From Planctomycetota bacterium (GTDB lineage Bacteria > Planctomycetota > Phycisphaerae > Sedimentisphaerales > Anaerobacaceae), in the NCBI GenBank assembly GCA_023481165.1, contig JAMCWO010000156.1, positions 1 through 40,397 of the forward strand: a stretch of DNA of 40,397 nt. The letters are read 5' to 3'. Below are positions 21,691 through 29,707 of this stretch, piece after piece. Position 1 is the stretch's first letter; each line of letters begins with the position of its first letter. The notes beneath the pieces are model-generated. The model did not search any database, was not told the origin of the DNA, and saw only the letters and a program-made list of their open reading frames with translations. Made by a program: the position numbers and the translations under genes.

Positions 21691-22200
21691 ATGGAACTAT
21701 CCGAGATATCCAGAATCGAAGAACAATATGCCGGCGCACATGGCAAGCCGGTGCTCGGCGAGGCGTTTCAGCACCTGAAGGCCCGGTGGGATGCGGGACA
21801 GCGTGATCGCGAGACATGCCTGCGATTGCTCTTCCTCACGTGGTACTGTTGCTCTGAACCCAATGAGTTCACGGGTTTACCCGGCAACGTCAATACAGCG
21901 GGTCTTTTTCCCTCCATCTTCGCTCAGCTCAACGAGATGACTTCCGACGATCCTGAGTTTCTATTCGTCGTCGGGTACATGGCCAGTCTCTGGTCCTGGT
22001 GTTGCGGAGAGCCACGTGAATGGGAGGAGACTGGCAAAGAATGCCTGAGACGTTTCCAATCCAGCGGGAAACATCTCGAGTCGAAGACGTTTGTGGGTAG
22101 AGGAACATACGGGCATTACTTCGCTCACATCGTCGAATCCGGCTGGATCGAAAAGTACATGAAAGCGACAATTGAGGGGATTCCCGGCACGCCGTGTTGA
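21691..22200 (+). CDS. Hypothetical protein, 169 residues
   Basis: Begins MELSEISRIEEQYAGAHGKP at ATG 21691. It is Trp/Cys-rich in the middle (LLFLTWYCCSEPNEFTG and YMASLWSWCCGEPREWEE), acidic, with no signal peptide or membrane segment. This composition is reminiscent of small immunity-type or bacterial housekeeping hypothetical proteins, but I do not recognise the family. No strong ribosome site. It stands alone, 61 bp after the GH5 stop, pointing toward the oppositely oriented ABC exporter. Confidence 0.65.
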   Translation: MELSEISRIEEQYAGAHGKPVLGEAFQHLKARWDAGQRDRETCLRLLFLTWYCCSEPNEFTGLPGNVNTAGLFPSIFAQLNEMTSDDPEFLFVVGYMASLWSWCCGEPREWEETGKECLRRFQSSGKHLESKTFVGRGTYGHYFAHIVESGWIEKYMKATIEGIPGTPC

Positions 22201-22256
22201 TTGTGCCGGATGTGCGAGTCGCTACGCCGCTACACAGGACCCCATTTGCTGTTGGC

Positions 22257-24089
22257 TCAGTTGGCGTCGGCGGAGGCGAATTGCTTGCGGTGGTAGTCGC
22301 GGTAGAGGCCGCCGTTGGCGAGCAGTTCGTGGTGGGTGCCGGACTCGACGACCTGGCCGGCCGACAAGACCAGGATGCGATCGGCGTTGATGATTGTCGA
22401 GAGACGATGAGCAATGATGAATGTGGTCCGTCCCACGACCAGACGTTTCATGGCAAGTTGAATCAGATGCTCAGACTCAGGGTCGAGGTTGGCCGTGGCT
22501 TCATCCAGGATCAGGATTCTGGGGTCCTTCAGGAAGGCGCGGGCTATGGTGATTCGCTGGCGCTGGCCGCCGGAGAGGAAGCAGCCGCGTTCCCCCACCT
22601 CGGAATCGAACCCGTGAGGCATGTCCATAATGAATTCGTAGGCGTTGGCCGCCCGGCTGGCCGCGATGACTTCCTCGTCCGTCGCTTCCGGCTTGCCGTA
22701 CAGGATATTCTCGCGGACCGAGCCGCTGAACAGGATCGGGTCCTGCAACACCATCCCGATGTGGCGCCGGAGGGACTTGATCGTGACCTCCCGCACATCA
22801 TGGCCGTCGATCCGGATGTGGCCGGCTTGGACATCGTAGAAGCGGGGAATCAGACTGATGATCGTGGTCTTGCCCGAACCGCTGGGGCCGACTAGGGCCA
22901 CCCGCTCGCCCGGCCGCACGCGCAAGGCCACATCGTGCAGCACCGGGCAACTCTCGTTGTAGGAGAAGCTGACCCGGTCGAACTCCACCTCACCGCGGAT
23001 TTGGGGCAACTCCACCGCGCCGGGAGCATCGACGATCTCCGGCTTCTCATCCATGATCTCGTAGATGCGGTCCAGGGCCGCCATCGCGTTGGCATAGACC
23101 ACGTTCAATTCCGAGAACCGCTGCAAGGGCAGGTACAGCGGCGCCAGGTACATGGTCACGGCGATCAGCTCGCCCACGGTCATGGCGCCCGCGATCACGC
23201 GGTAGCCACCGAAGCAGATCACGATCAGCGGCGAGATGCCCACGAGCGTTCCCGTGATGGACTGGTTGAGGCTCTGGATAAGGACCCGCTTCATGTTCGT
23301 CGAGAACAGCCGCTCGGAGTCGCATTCAAACCGCTTCCGTTCGGTATGCTCCTGGGCAAACGCGTGCACCACGACGCTGCCGGCGATCCGCTCCTGGGCA
23401 CTGCTGCTCATCACCGACAGCTCATCCTGGAGCTGCCGGGTCACCGTCCGCATCTCGCGGCTGAAGCGCCGGAAGAAGAACAGGTACACCGGAAAGGTCG
23501 CGAGGGCCACGACGGTGGTGAGCACGTCGATCCGCAGCAGAAAATAGAGGATCACCACGAGGGCGATGGCGTCCATCCAGATGTTCGTGATGGCCGTGCC
23601 GACGAGGTTTTGCGCCAGGGCGATGTCGCTGATCAGGCGGGTCAGAATCGCCCCGCTCTTGTTGCGATGGAAGAACGACGCCGACATGCGCAGGATGCGG
23701 TAGTAGAGATCACACCGCATGTTGAACACCGCCCGGTTGCTCGCCTTGTCCGCGCAGAGATGGCGGATATAGACAAACGGGGCGTAGAGGAACACGAAGA
23801 TAGCGGCCATCCCGCCCGCATAGAACAACAGTTCGTGGGTCTTCTGCCGGCTCGTCAGCATCTCGTTGAGAAAGACATCGTCCAGCAGGTGCCGCGTGAC
23901 CTGCGGCATCAGCAGCGGCACCGTGAACTTGACGATGCCCCCGGCGACCGCCAGGACCAGATACTTCCAATAAGGCCGAACGTATTCAGCGAACCGCCAG
24001 AAATTATGACGTTTTACTTCTGTACTCACACCTGTTACCTTCGTCTGTGGACCCCCTCCCGCTGCAGAGCATTGCTCGAGTGATTGCAT
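22257..24089 (-). CDS. ABC exporter, fused permease-ATPase (MsbA/multidrug-lipid type)
   Basis: A half-transporter of about 600 residues. Six transmembrane helices in the first 320 residues are followed by a nucleotide-binding domain with Walker A GPSGSGKTT (about nt 22870-22895), signature LSGGQRQR (about nt 22555-22580), Walker B ILILDEAT and the switch IAHRLST. It would dimerise in the inner membrane and export lipids or drugs. Possible starts are ATG 24128, ATG 24089 and GTG 24029; the last has AAGG 8 nt upstream and gives 590 residues, the usual family length. Substrate cannot be read from sequence. Confidence 0.9.
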   Translation of the reverse strand: MQSLEQCSAAGGGPQTKVTGVSTEVKRHNFWRFAEYVRPYWKYLVLAVAGGIVKFTVPLLMPQVTRHLLDDVFLNEMLTSRQKTHELLFYAGGMAAIFVFLYAPFVYIRHLCADKASNRAVFNMRCDLYYRILRMSASFFHRNKSGAILTRLISDIALAQNLVGTAITNIWMDAIALVVILYFLLRIDVLTTVVALATFPVYLFFFRRFSREMRTVTRQLQDELSVMSSSAQERIAGSVVVHAFAQEHTERKRFECDSERLFSTNMKRVLIQSLNQSITGTLVGISPLIVICFGGYRVIAGAMTVGELIAVTMYLAPLYLPLQRFSELNVVYANAMAALDRIYEIMDEKPEIVDAPGAVELPQIRGEVEFDRVSFSYNESCPVLHDVALRVRPGERVALVGPSGSGKTTIISLIPRFYDVQAGHIRIDGHDVREVTIKSLRRHIGMVLQDPILFSGSVRENILYGKPEATDEEVIAASRAANAYEFIMDMPHGFDSEVGERGCFLSGGQRQRITIARAFLKDPRILILDEATANLDPESEHLIQLAMKRLVVGRTTFIIAHRLSTIINADRILVLSAGQVVESGTHHELLANGGLYRDYHRKQFASADAN

Positions 24090-24204
24090 GATTTTACACT
24101 TTACAGCCCCTTGGATCAATGGCTTCAATCATCAACAAGTAGGAACATACGTTTGTTCCCCGCCAGGGTTTGCGCGGGCCGAGGAGTGTAGAAGGAAGGT
24201 GCGT

Positions 24205-25890
24205 ATGCGGGCATCCTGCAGGCGGTTGACAGTCGCGGCGATCTTGTCTTTGACGGTGCAGGCTCAGGCCCGGATATGGCACGTCGCCCAGAACACGCTG
24301 CTTGGGCTTGACCCCAACGACCAGGTCACCACGATCGGCAAAGGCGTGGCACGTCTGGAACCTGGAGATACGCTGCTCGTACATGGGGGTGTTTACCGTG
24401 AACAGGTCGCTCTCGACAAGAGCGGCACGGCCCAACAGCCTATCACGGTCAGTGCCGCCGAGGGCGAAACTGTCACCCTCACCGGCGCCGATCACATCAC
24501 GGATTGGACGCTAATTCCAGACGCCGACGGGGTTTACAGCACGTCCTGGCCGTACACATTCGTCGCGTGGAACAAGAGCTACACCCACCCCAACGATGAT
24601 TACCATCGTCTGATCGGGCGTTGCGAACAGGTCTTCATCAATGGCTACCCGCTTCACCAAGTGCTCGAACGCGACAGGCTCAGCCGGGGGACGTTCTTCG
24701 TGGACTTTGAGGCCCAGCGCCTTTACGTCGAGCCCGCCGACAATCAGGAGATCGTCAAGAACAAGGCCATGGTCGAGGCCTCCACCCGCGACCAGACTCT
24801 GAAAGTCCGGGGCAGCTACGTCATCGTCAAAGGGCTTCGTTTCCGCTATGCGGCGAATCGGGCACAACAAGGGGCCGTCCAAGTCTCTGGCGATCACGTC
24901 ACCGTCGCGGATTGTACTTTCGAGTACACCAACGCCAGCGGGGCCGCCTTCACGGGCAAGGACATGATCGTCCGCAACTGTACCTTCCAGCAAAACGGCC
25001 AGCTTGGCTTCGGGGCCAGTCGTGCGCACGGCCTGCTCATGACCGGTTGCATCGTGCGGAACAACAACACCAAAGGCTTCGATCGAGGCTGGGAGGCCGG
25101 GGGCAACAAGATCTGCCTGACGCGCGGCGCCATCCTCGAAAACAGCGTCTTCGCGGAAAATCGCGGCAACGGCATCTGGTTCGACATTGGCAATGAGGAT
25201 TGCCAGGTGCGGAACTGCCTGATCGCCAACAACGAGAACGCCGGCATCTTCTATGAGATCTCGTATGGCTTGCATGCCCACGACAACGTGATCGTTGGCA
25301 ACGGCTTTGCCTTTACGCCGGGAGCATGGGGGGCGGCCGCCGGCATCAGTCTATCCAGTTCACCGTCCTGCACCATCGAGCGTAATCTCATCCTGGGCAA
25401 CAAGGAAGGTTTCAACTTCCGCGAACAATCCCGCAGCACTCCCCGAATCGATAGCAGGAAACCTGAGCCGGTCTGGAACCACGATCAGATCATCCGCCAC
25501 AATGTCCTGGCCTACAACAGGGATGCCCAGGTCTGGGGCTGGTTCGATGTCCCGGATGAGCGCCACTGGCCCCAATCGATGCAAGCGGCCCCAAAGGCAA
25601 GTCTATCCCTGGAAGACCTTCATCTGGCCTTCACAGAGAATCTCTATTGGTCGGGTCCCGGTCAGGACCTGTTCAACTGGGGCGTCACGTGGAAGAAACA
25701 CAAGCGCTACACGGACCTCGACGAAGTCCGCAAGGACTTGGCGATAGACCAGCGCAGTGAGGTGGCTGAATTCCACGTCGACGATTATGCCAAGCTCGAT
25801 CTGCGCGTGCCGGCCGGTAGTCCCGCTGTCAAGATGGACTGCTACCCCCACGGGACTGTTCCGGGTGTCCGGCTCGGAACACTTCCATAG
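24205..25890 (+). CDS. Secreted right-handed parallel beta-helix protein (polysaccharide lyase/hydrolase-like)
   Basis: A 561-residue protein. ATG 24205 is chosen because AAGGAAGG precedes it and the product starts with a signal peptide (MRASCRRLTVAAILSLTVQAQA). A DUF1565/NosD-like start (LEPGDTLLVHGGVYREQVAL) leads into a long series of beta-helix rungs (HVTVADCTFEYTNASG, MIVRNCTFQQNGQLGFG, LENSVFAENRGNGIWF, NCLIANNENAGIFYE). Proteins of this shape cut or modify polysaccharides outside the cell. No catalytic triad can be named safely. It is followed 33 bp later by a second beta-helix gene on the same strand. Confidence 0.82.
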   Translation: MRASCRRLTVAAILSLTVQAQARIWHVAQNTLLGLDPNDQVTTIGKGVARLEPGDTLLVHGGVYREQVALDKSGTAQQPITVSAAEGETVTLTGADHITDWTLIPDADGVYSTSWPYTFVAWNKSYTHPNDDYHRLIGRCEQVFINGYPLHQVLERDRLSRGTFFVDFEAQRLYVEPADNQEIVKNKAMVEASTRDQTLKVRGSYVIVKGLRFRYAANRAQQGAVQVSGDHVTVADCTFEYTNASGAAFTGKDMIVRNCTFQQNGQLGFGASRAHGLLMTGCIVRNNNTKGFDRGWEAGGNKICLTRGAILENSVFAENRGNGIWFDIGNEDCQVRNCLIANNENAGIFYEISYGLHAHDNVIVGNGFAFTPGAWGAAAGISLSSSPSCTIERNLILGNKEGFNFREQSRSTPRIDSRKPEPVWNHDQIIRHNVLAYNRDAQVWGWFDVPDERHWPQSMQAAPKASLSLEDLHLAFTENLYWSGPGQDLFNWGVTWKKHKRYTDLDEVRKDLAIDQRSEVAEFHVDDYAKLDLRVPAGSPAVKMDCYPHGTVPGVRLGTLP

Positions 25891-25923
25891 GCGCACGGTC
25901 CCGGACAAGACAGGAGTCTTCGG

Positions 25924-28590
25924 ATGAGAGGACGTTCTTTCACGATCGTGGCGCTTGTGCTGCTGCTGGCCGACGGTTTGGGGCTTCCTGCGGAAGCGGA
26001 AGCCGGGACTATCTCTGTGTCTCCCGACGGCTCCGTGGCCACGCTGGAGCGGGCCCGCGATCTGATCCGGCAGCAGAAGAGCACCGCCGGTCTCCAGGAA
26101 CCGATGCATGTCGTCGTGGCGAGCGGGACCTACATAATGGCGGCGCCGTTCCTCCTGACGCCACAAGATAGCGGCACAGACCGGTTCGGTGTGGTCTACG
26201 AAGCGGCGCCCGGCGCCAAACCCGTCTTTACGGGTGGCAAGGCTATCACCGACTTTCAGCCGGCTACGGACGGCGTGTGGAAAACGCATATCCCAGAGGC
26301 TGCCTCCGGGGCGTGGTACTTCGAGCAGCTTTTCGTGAACGGCCGCCGGGCCGTGCGGGCTCGCAGTCCGAACAAGTTCTATCACTACATGGTTGACGTC
26401 CAGGAGGAAGCTCTCGACAAGAGCGCCGGGCAAAGGCCGGCCCGCGCCCGCCAGACGGTAACGGTCCGACCTGAGGACCTCCGGCCACTGCTCGGGCTCA
26501 GCGGTCAGGAACTCCGCGACGTGCAGATGGTCATCTATCATAAGTGGGACAACACGACCAGATTCCTTGAACAGGTGAACGAAAAGGATGCTACCATCCT
26601 CACGACCGGCCAAGGCCGCAAGCCCTGGAATTCCTGGGGTAAGGGGGACCGTTACCACCTGGAGAACTTCAAGGCGGTGTTGGATGCCCCCGGCGAATGG
26701 TTCCTCGCCCGCGACGGCTGGCTGTACTACAAGCCTTTGGACGGCGAGGACATGCGCACCGCCGAGGTCGTTGCTCCTGTCGTCGACAAGCTCGTGGTCC
26801 TCGAGGGCGATGCGCCAAACGGCAAGTATGTCGAGAATATCACCATCAAGGGCCTAACGTTCCTCCACGCCGAGTACCACATGCCGCCGGGCGGATTCGA
26901 GGCAAGCCAGGCGGCCGCACCCATCGATGCGGCGGTCATGGCCGACGGCGCGCGCAACATCGTGATTCAGGAATGCGAGTTCGGCCACATCGGCCGCTAC
27001 GGCGTCTGGTTCCGCAAGGGCTGCCAGAACTGCACTCTGCAACGATGCTACGTGCACGACTTCGGCGCCGGCGGCGTCCGCATCGGCGAAGCGAGCGTGC
27101 CGAGGACTGAACCAGAGCAGACCGGCCACATCACGCTCGACAACAACATCATCCGCCACGGAGGACGCATCTTCCCCTGCGCGGTTGGCGTCTGGATCGG
27201 CCATAGCGCCGACAACACGGTCACGCACAATGAGATCGCCGACATGTACTACACGGGCATCTCGGCCGGCTGGATCTGGGGCTACGCGGGCAGCATCGCC
27301 AAACGCAACAACATCAGCTTCAATCGTATCCATCATCTGGGCTGGGCCGTACTCAGCGACATGGGCGGCATCTACACGCTGGGGGCCTCGGAAGGCACGG
27401 TCGTCAGTAACAACATCTTCCACGATATCTACGCCTACTCCTATGGCGGCTGGGGCCTCTACACCGATGAAGGCAGCACCGGGATTGTGATGGAGAAGAA
27501 CCTCATCTACAACACCAAGACCGGCAGCTTCCACCAGCACTACGGCCAAGAGAACGTCATCCGCAACAACATCTTCGTCAACAGCATGCTCCATCAGATC
27601 CAGGCCACCCGGGTCGAGTCGCACCTGTCGTTTACGTTCGAGAAGAACATCGTTTACTGGGAAACCGGCCCCTTGCTGGCGGGCCCCTGGACCAAGATTA
27701 ACATCAACATGGACAACAACTGCTACTGGAACGCGGCGGGCCAGCCGGTCACATTCACGAATCTGACACTCGATCAGTGGCGCCAGCAGCAAAAGCACGA
27801 TCAGCACTCGATTATCGCAGACCCCGGGTTTGTCGATCCCAAGAACCTGGACTTCCACCTGAAGCCGGACTCCCCTGCTTTGAAGCTCGGTTTCGAGCCG
27901 TTTGACTACACGCAGGCCGGCGTCTATGGCGATCCGGCTTGGGTTGCGAAAGCGAACGAAGTCACCTATCCGCCCCTGGAGTGGCCGCCGGAAGCGCCGC
28001 CGGTGGCGATCAAGGATGATTTCGAGAAGACAGCCGTCGGCCAGCCACCGCAGAACGCGGAAGTCCACGTCGAGAACAAAGGCGACTCGATCGTCGTGAC
28101 CGACGAAACCGCCGCGAGCGGCAGTCACAGTCTGAAGATCGCGGATGCTCCGGGCCTGCAAAACGTGTGGAATCCGCACCTGGCTTATTCCCCGAACCAC
28201 GGCACCGGCACGACGCGCTGTGCGTTCGACCTGCGGATTGAGCGCGGCGTCTCGATCAATCACGAGTGGCGGGACTGGCGCAACTCCCCCTACAGCGTCG
28301 GTCCCAGTTTCTCGGTGGTTGGCGACGCTCTGCAGGCCGGCGGCAGAGCGCTCCTGCACCTGCCTATCGGCAGATGGGTCCACATCGAAGTGACTGCCGA
28401 TCTGGGTCCGAAGAACACCGGTACCTGGACCTTGGCCGTCACCCTACCTGGCGAGTCGCCAAAGGTATTCAAGGCTCTGAAAGACGGCAGCACCACCTTC
28501 GAGAGACTCACCTGGCTCGGCTTCACCAGCAACGCGACCGACAAGACCATGTTCTATCTGGACAACCTTCAGATCACGAACGAGCTCTGA
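25924..28590 (+). CDS. Secreted beta-helix glycosidase, GH141-like, with C-terminal jelly-roll-like domain
   Basis: An 888-residue protein with a signal peptide ([27 protein letters not shown]) and AGGAG before ATG 25924. The start of the mature part ([14 protein letters not shown], then [18 protein letters not shown] and [13 protein letters not shown]) is the pattern I associate with GH141/GH120-type beta-helix enzymes (fucosidases and xylanases). Rungs follow to about residue 610 ([36 protein letters not shown]). From about 690 to the end is a LamG/concanavalin-like domain ([38 protein letters not shown]), likely for carbohydrate binding. Linkage specificity unknown. Confidence 0.8.
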   Translation: MRGRSFTIVALVLLLADGLGLPAEAEAGTISVSPDGSVATLERARDLIRQQKSTAGLQEPMHVVVASGTYIMAAPFLLTPQDSGTDRFGVVYEAAPGAKPVFTGGKAITDFQPATDGVWKTHIPEAASGAWYFEQLFVNGRRAVRARSPNKFYHYMVDVQEEALDKSAGQRPARARQTVTVRPEDLRPLLGLSGQELRDVQMVIYHKWDNTTRFLEQVNEKDATILTTGQGRKPWNSWGKGDRYHLENFKAVLDAPGEWFLARDGWLYYKPLDGEDMRTAEVVAPVVDKLVVLEGDAPNGKYVENITIKGLTFLHAEYHMPPGGFEASQAAAPIDAAVMADGARNIVIQECEFGHIGRYGVWFRKGCQNCTLQRCYVHDFGAGGVRIGEASVPRTEPEQTGHITLDNNIIRHGGRIFPCAVGVWIGHSADNTVTHNEIADMYYTGISAGWIWGYAGSIAKRNNISFNRIHHLGWAVLSDMGGIYTLGASEGTVVSNNIFHDIYAYSYGGWGLYTDEGSTGIVMEKNLIYNTKTGSFHQHYGQENVIRNNIFVNSMLHQIQATRVESHLSFTFEKNIVYWETGPLLAGPWTKININMDNNCYWNAAGQPVTFTNLTLDQWRQQQKHDQHSIIADPGFVDPKNLDFHLKPDSPALKLGFEPFDYTQAGVYGDPAWVAKANEVTYPPLEWPPEAPPVAIKDDFEKTAVGQPPQNAEVHVENKGDSIVVTDETAASGSHSLKIADAPGLQNVWNPHLAYSPNHGTGTTRCAFDLRIERGVSINHEWRDWRNSPYSVGPSFSVVGDALQAGGRALLHLPIGRWVHIEVTADLGPKNTGTWTLAVTLPGESPKVFKALKDGSTTFERLTWLGFTSNATDKTMFYLDNLQITNEL

Positions 28591-28690
28591 GATGATGCCG
28601 CGCCAGACGGCTGGCTGATCTCGATTCTCTCTGTCGTTGATCTGCCCCATCACCTCAGGCCCTTGCCGTGCAGGCTAGAGGAATAAAGGA

Positions 28691-28718
28691 TTGACAAAGC
28701 AAGCGATTCTAGTACAGT
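28691..28718 (+). promoter_or_regulatory. Candidate sigma-70 promoter for the HEPN module
   Basis: TTGACA (28691-28696) and TACAGT (28713-28718) are 16 bp apart, about 110 bp before the HEPN start. It lies in the 236-bp gap after the glycosidase, which otherwise holds nothing I recognise. Confidence 0.45.
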
Positions 28719-28826
28719 ATCATACGTCTTGGCGTTAAGATCTACGAAAGGTGCCGGGGAGCGCAAGACTTGAACAAGATGGGCACGAGTGGGATGTATT
28801 GATTTTGGCGAGTACGCAAGAGGAAA

Positions 28827-29222
28827 ATGATCCAGACGAACGACGTCAAGGAAATCGCCCATGCTCGCCTCCAAGACGCGGACATTTTGCTGACCTCCGA
28901 AAGGTACGATGGTGCCATCTATCTTTGCGGCTACGCTATTGAACTGGCTTTGAAAGCGCGAATATGCCAGACATTGAAGTGGTCGGGCTACCCACAAACC
29001 AATGCAGAGTTCAAGGATTACCAGAGCTTCAAAACACACGATTTGGATGTTCTGCTCCATCTGACAGGGCGTGAGCAAAACATAAAGACAAAGTTCTTCG
29101 CCGAGTGGTCGGCTGTCGCACAGTGGAATCCTACCGCAAGGTATCAGCCCGTAGGGACGGCCAACGAAGCTGACGCAAGGTTGATGATCTCGGCGGCCAA
29201 GGTATTGGTGACAAAAATATGA
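28827..29222 (+). CDS. HEPN-domain protein
   Basis: A 131-residue HEPN protein: EIAHARLQDADILLTSERYD leads into GAIYLCGYAIELALKARICQ, and FKTHDLDVLLHLTG completes the helical fold. HEPN proteins are often RNases in toxin-antitoxin or defence pairs. The usual R-x4-6-H motif is not evident here, so activity is uncertain. Its stop overlaps the ATG of the next gene as ATGA. An AGGA lies only 3 nt before ATG 28827, so the start is a little uncertain. Confidence 0.8.
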   Translation: MIQTNDVKEIAHARLQDADILLTSERYDGAIYLCGYAIELALKARICQTLKWSGYPQTNAEFKDYQSFKTHDLDVLLHLTGREQNIKTKFFAEWSAVAQWNPTARYQPVGTANEADARLMISAAKVLVTKI

Positions 29223-29629
29223 ACGAAATCATAGAGAAACTCGTGCAGGTTGAACGGGAAATGGCCACTGAGAAAGGTAGGCTCCTCGTGTTCGCCTTGT
29301 TTCTCCGGGAAGATGCGCCGGACCTATGGGATGTCATAGTGGCCGCTCCCTGGGTAACACCGGATAAATCTGGCTCATTGCAGTACATATCCAGCAAGCT
29401 CAGTTCTGCTCTTGCGCCGGATGAACTGACAAAGCTGTCCCGAATTGTTTTGATCGAACCGGACAGCCCAGCGCTCTCCGCTTTGCAGAAGGCAGTTCAT
29501 GTTGAGCATGGCACCGCAGAGATCAGAGATGGCAATTTCTTTGGTCTACCGATCAAACATGCCTATCTTATCACTTCGAGACGAGACGTAGACCGTGAAT
29601 CGACGGAGCCGGTTCAGCCGACCCGGTAA
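29219..29629 (+). CDS. Partner of the HEPN protein, unknown function
   Basis: A 136-residue protein coupled to the HEPN gene by ATGA. Motifs include VEREMATEKGRLLVFALFLR with EDAPDLWDVIVAAPW, LSRIVLIEPDSPALSAL, and HVEHGTAEIRDGNFFGLPIK followed by HAYLITSRR. I recall similar proteins beside HEPN genes in unrelated bacteria, suggesting a conserved two-gene unit, but I know of no described function. The tail after TSRR is unstructured and may be an accidental extension. Confidence 0.7.
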   Translation: MNEIIEKLVQVEREMATEKGRLLVFALFLREDAPDLWDVIVAAPWVTPDKSGSLQYISSKLSSALAPDELTKLSRIVLIEPDSPALSALQKAVHVEHGTAEIRDGNFFGLPIKHAYLITSRRDVDRESTEPVQPTR

Positions 29630-29639
29630 GCGGTTCCGG

Positions 29640-29674
29640 CGGCGAAAGCTGACAAAATCGCTGCGATTTCGCCG
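29640..29674. terminator. Hairpin between convergent genes
   Basis: CGGCGAAA (29640-29647) pairs with TTTCGCCG (29667-29674), and inside the loop AAATCG pairs with CGATTT. It lies in the 78-bp gap between the HEPN pair and the end of polA, so it could stop transcription from either side. It may equally be a palindromic repeat. Confidence 0.45.
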
Positions 29675-29707
29675 CAGGAGTACCAATTGCATCCTGCATC
29701 CCCTGAC

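Noticed and set aside
26854..28383. 509-codon open frame antisense to the GH141-like gene
   Set aside because: Val/Asp/Arg-rich shadow translation with no signal or domain.
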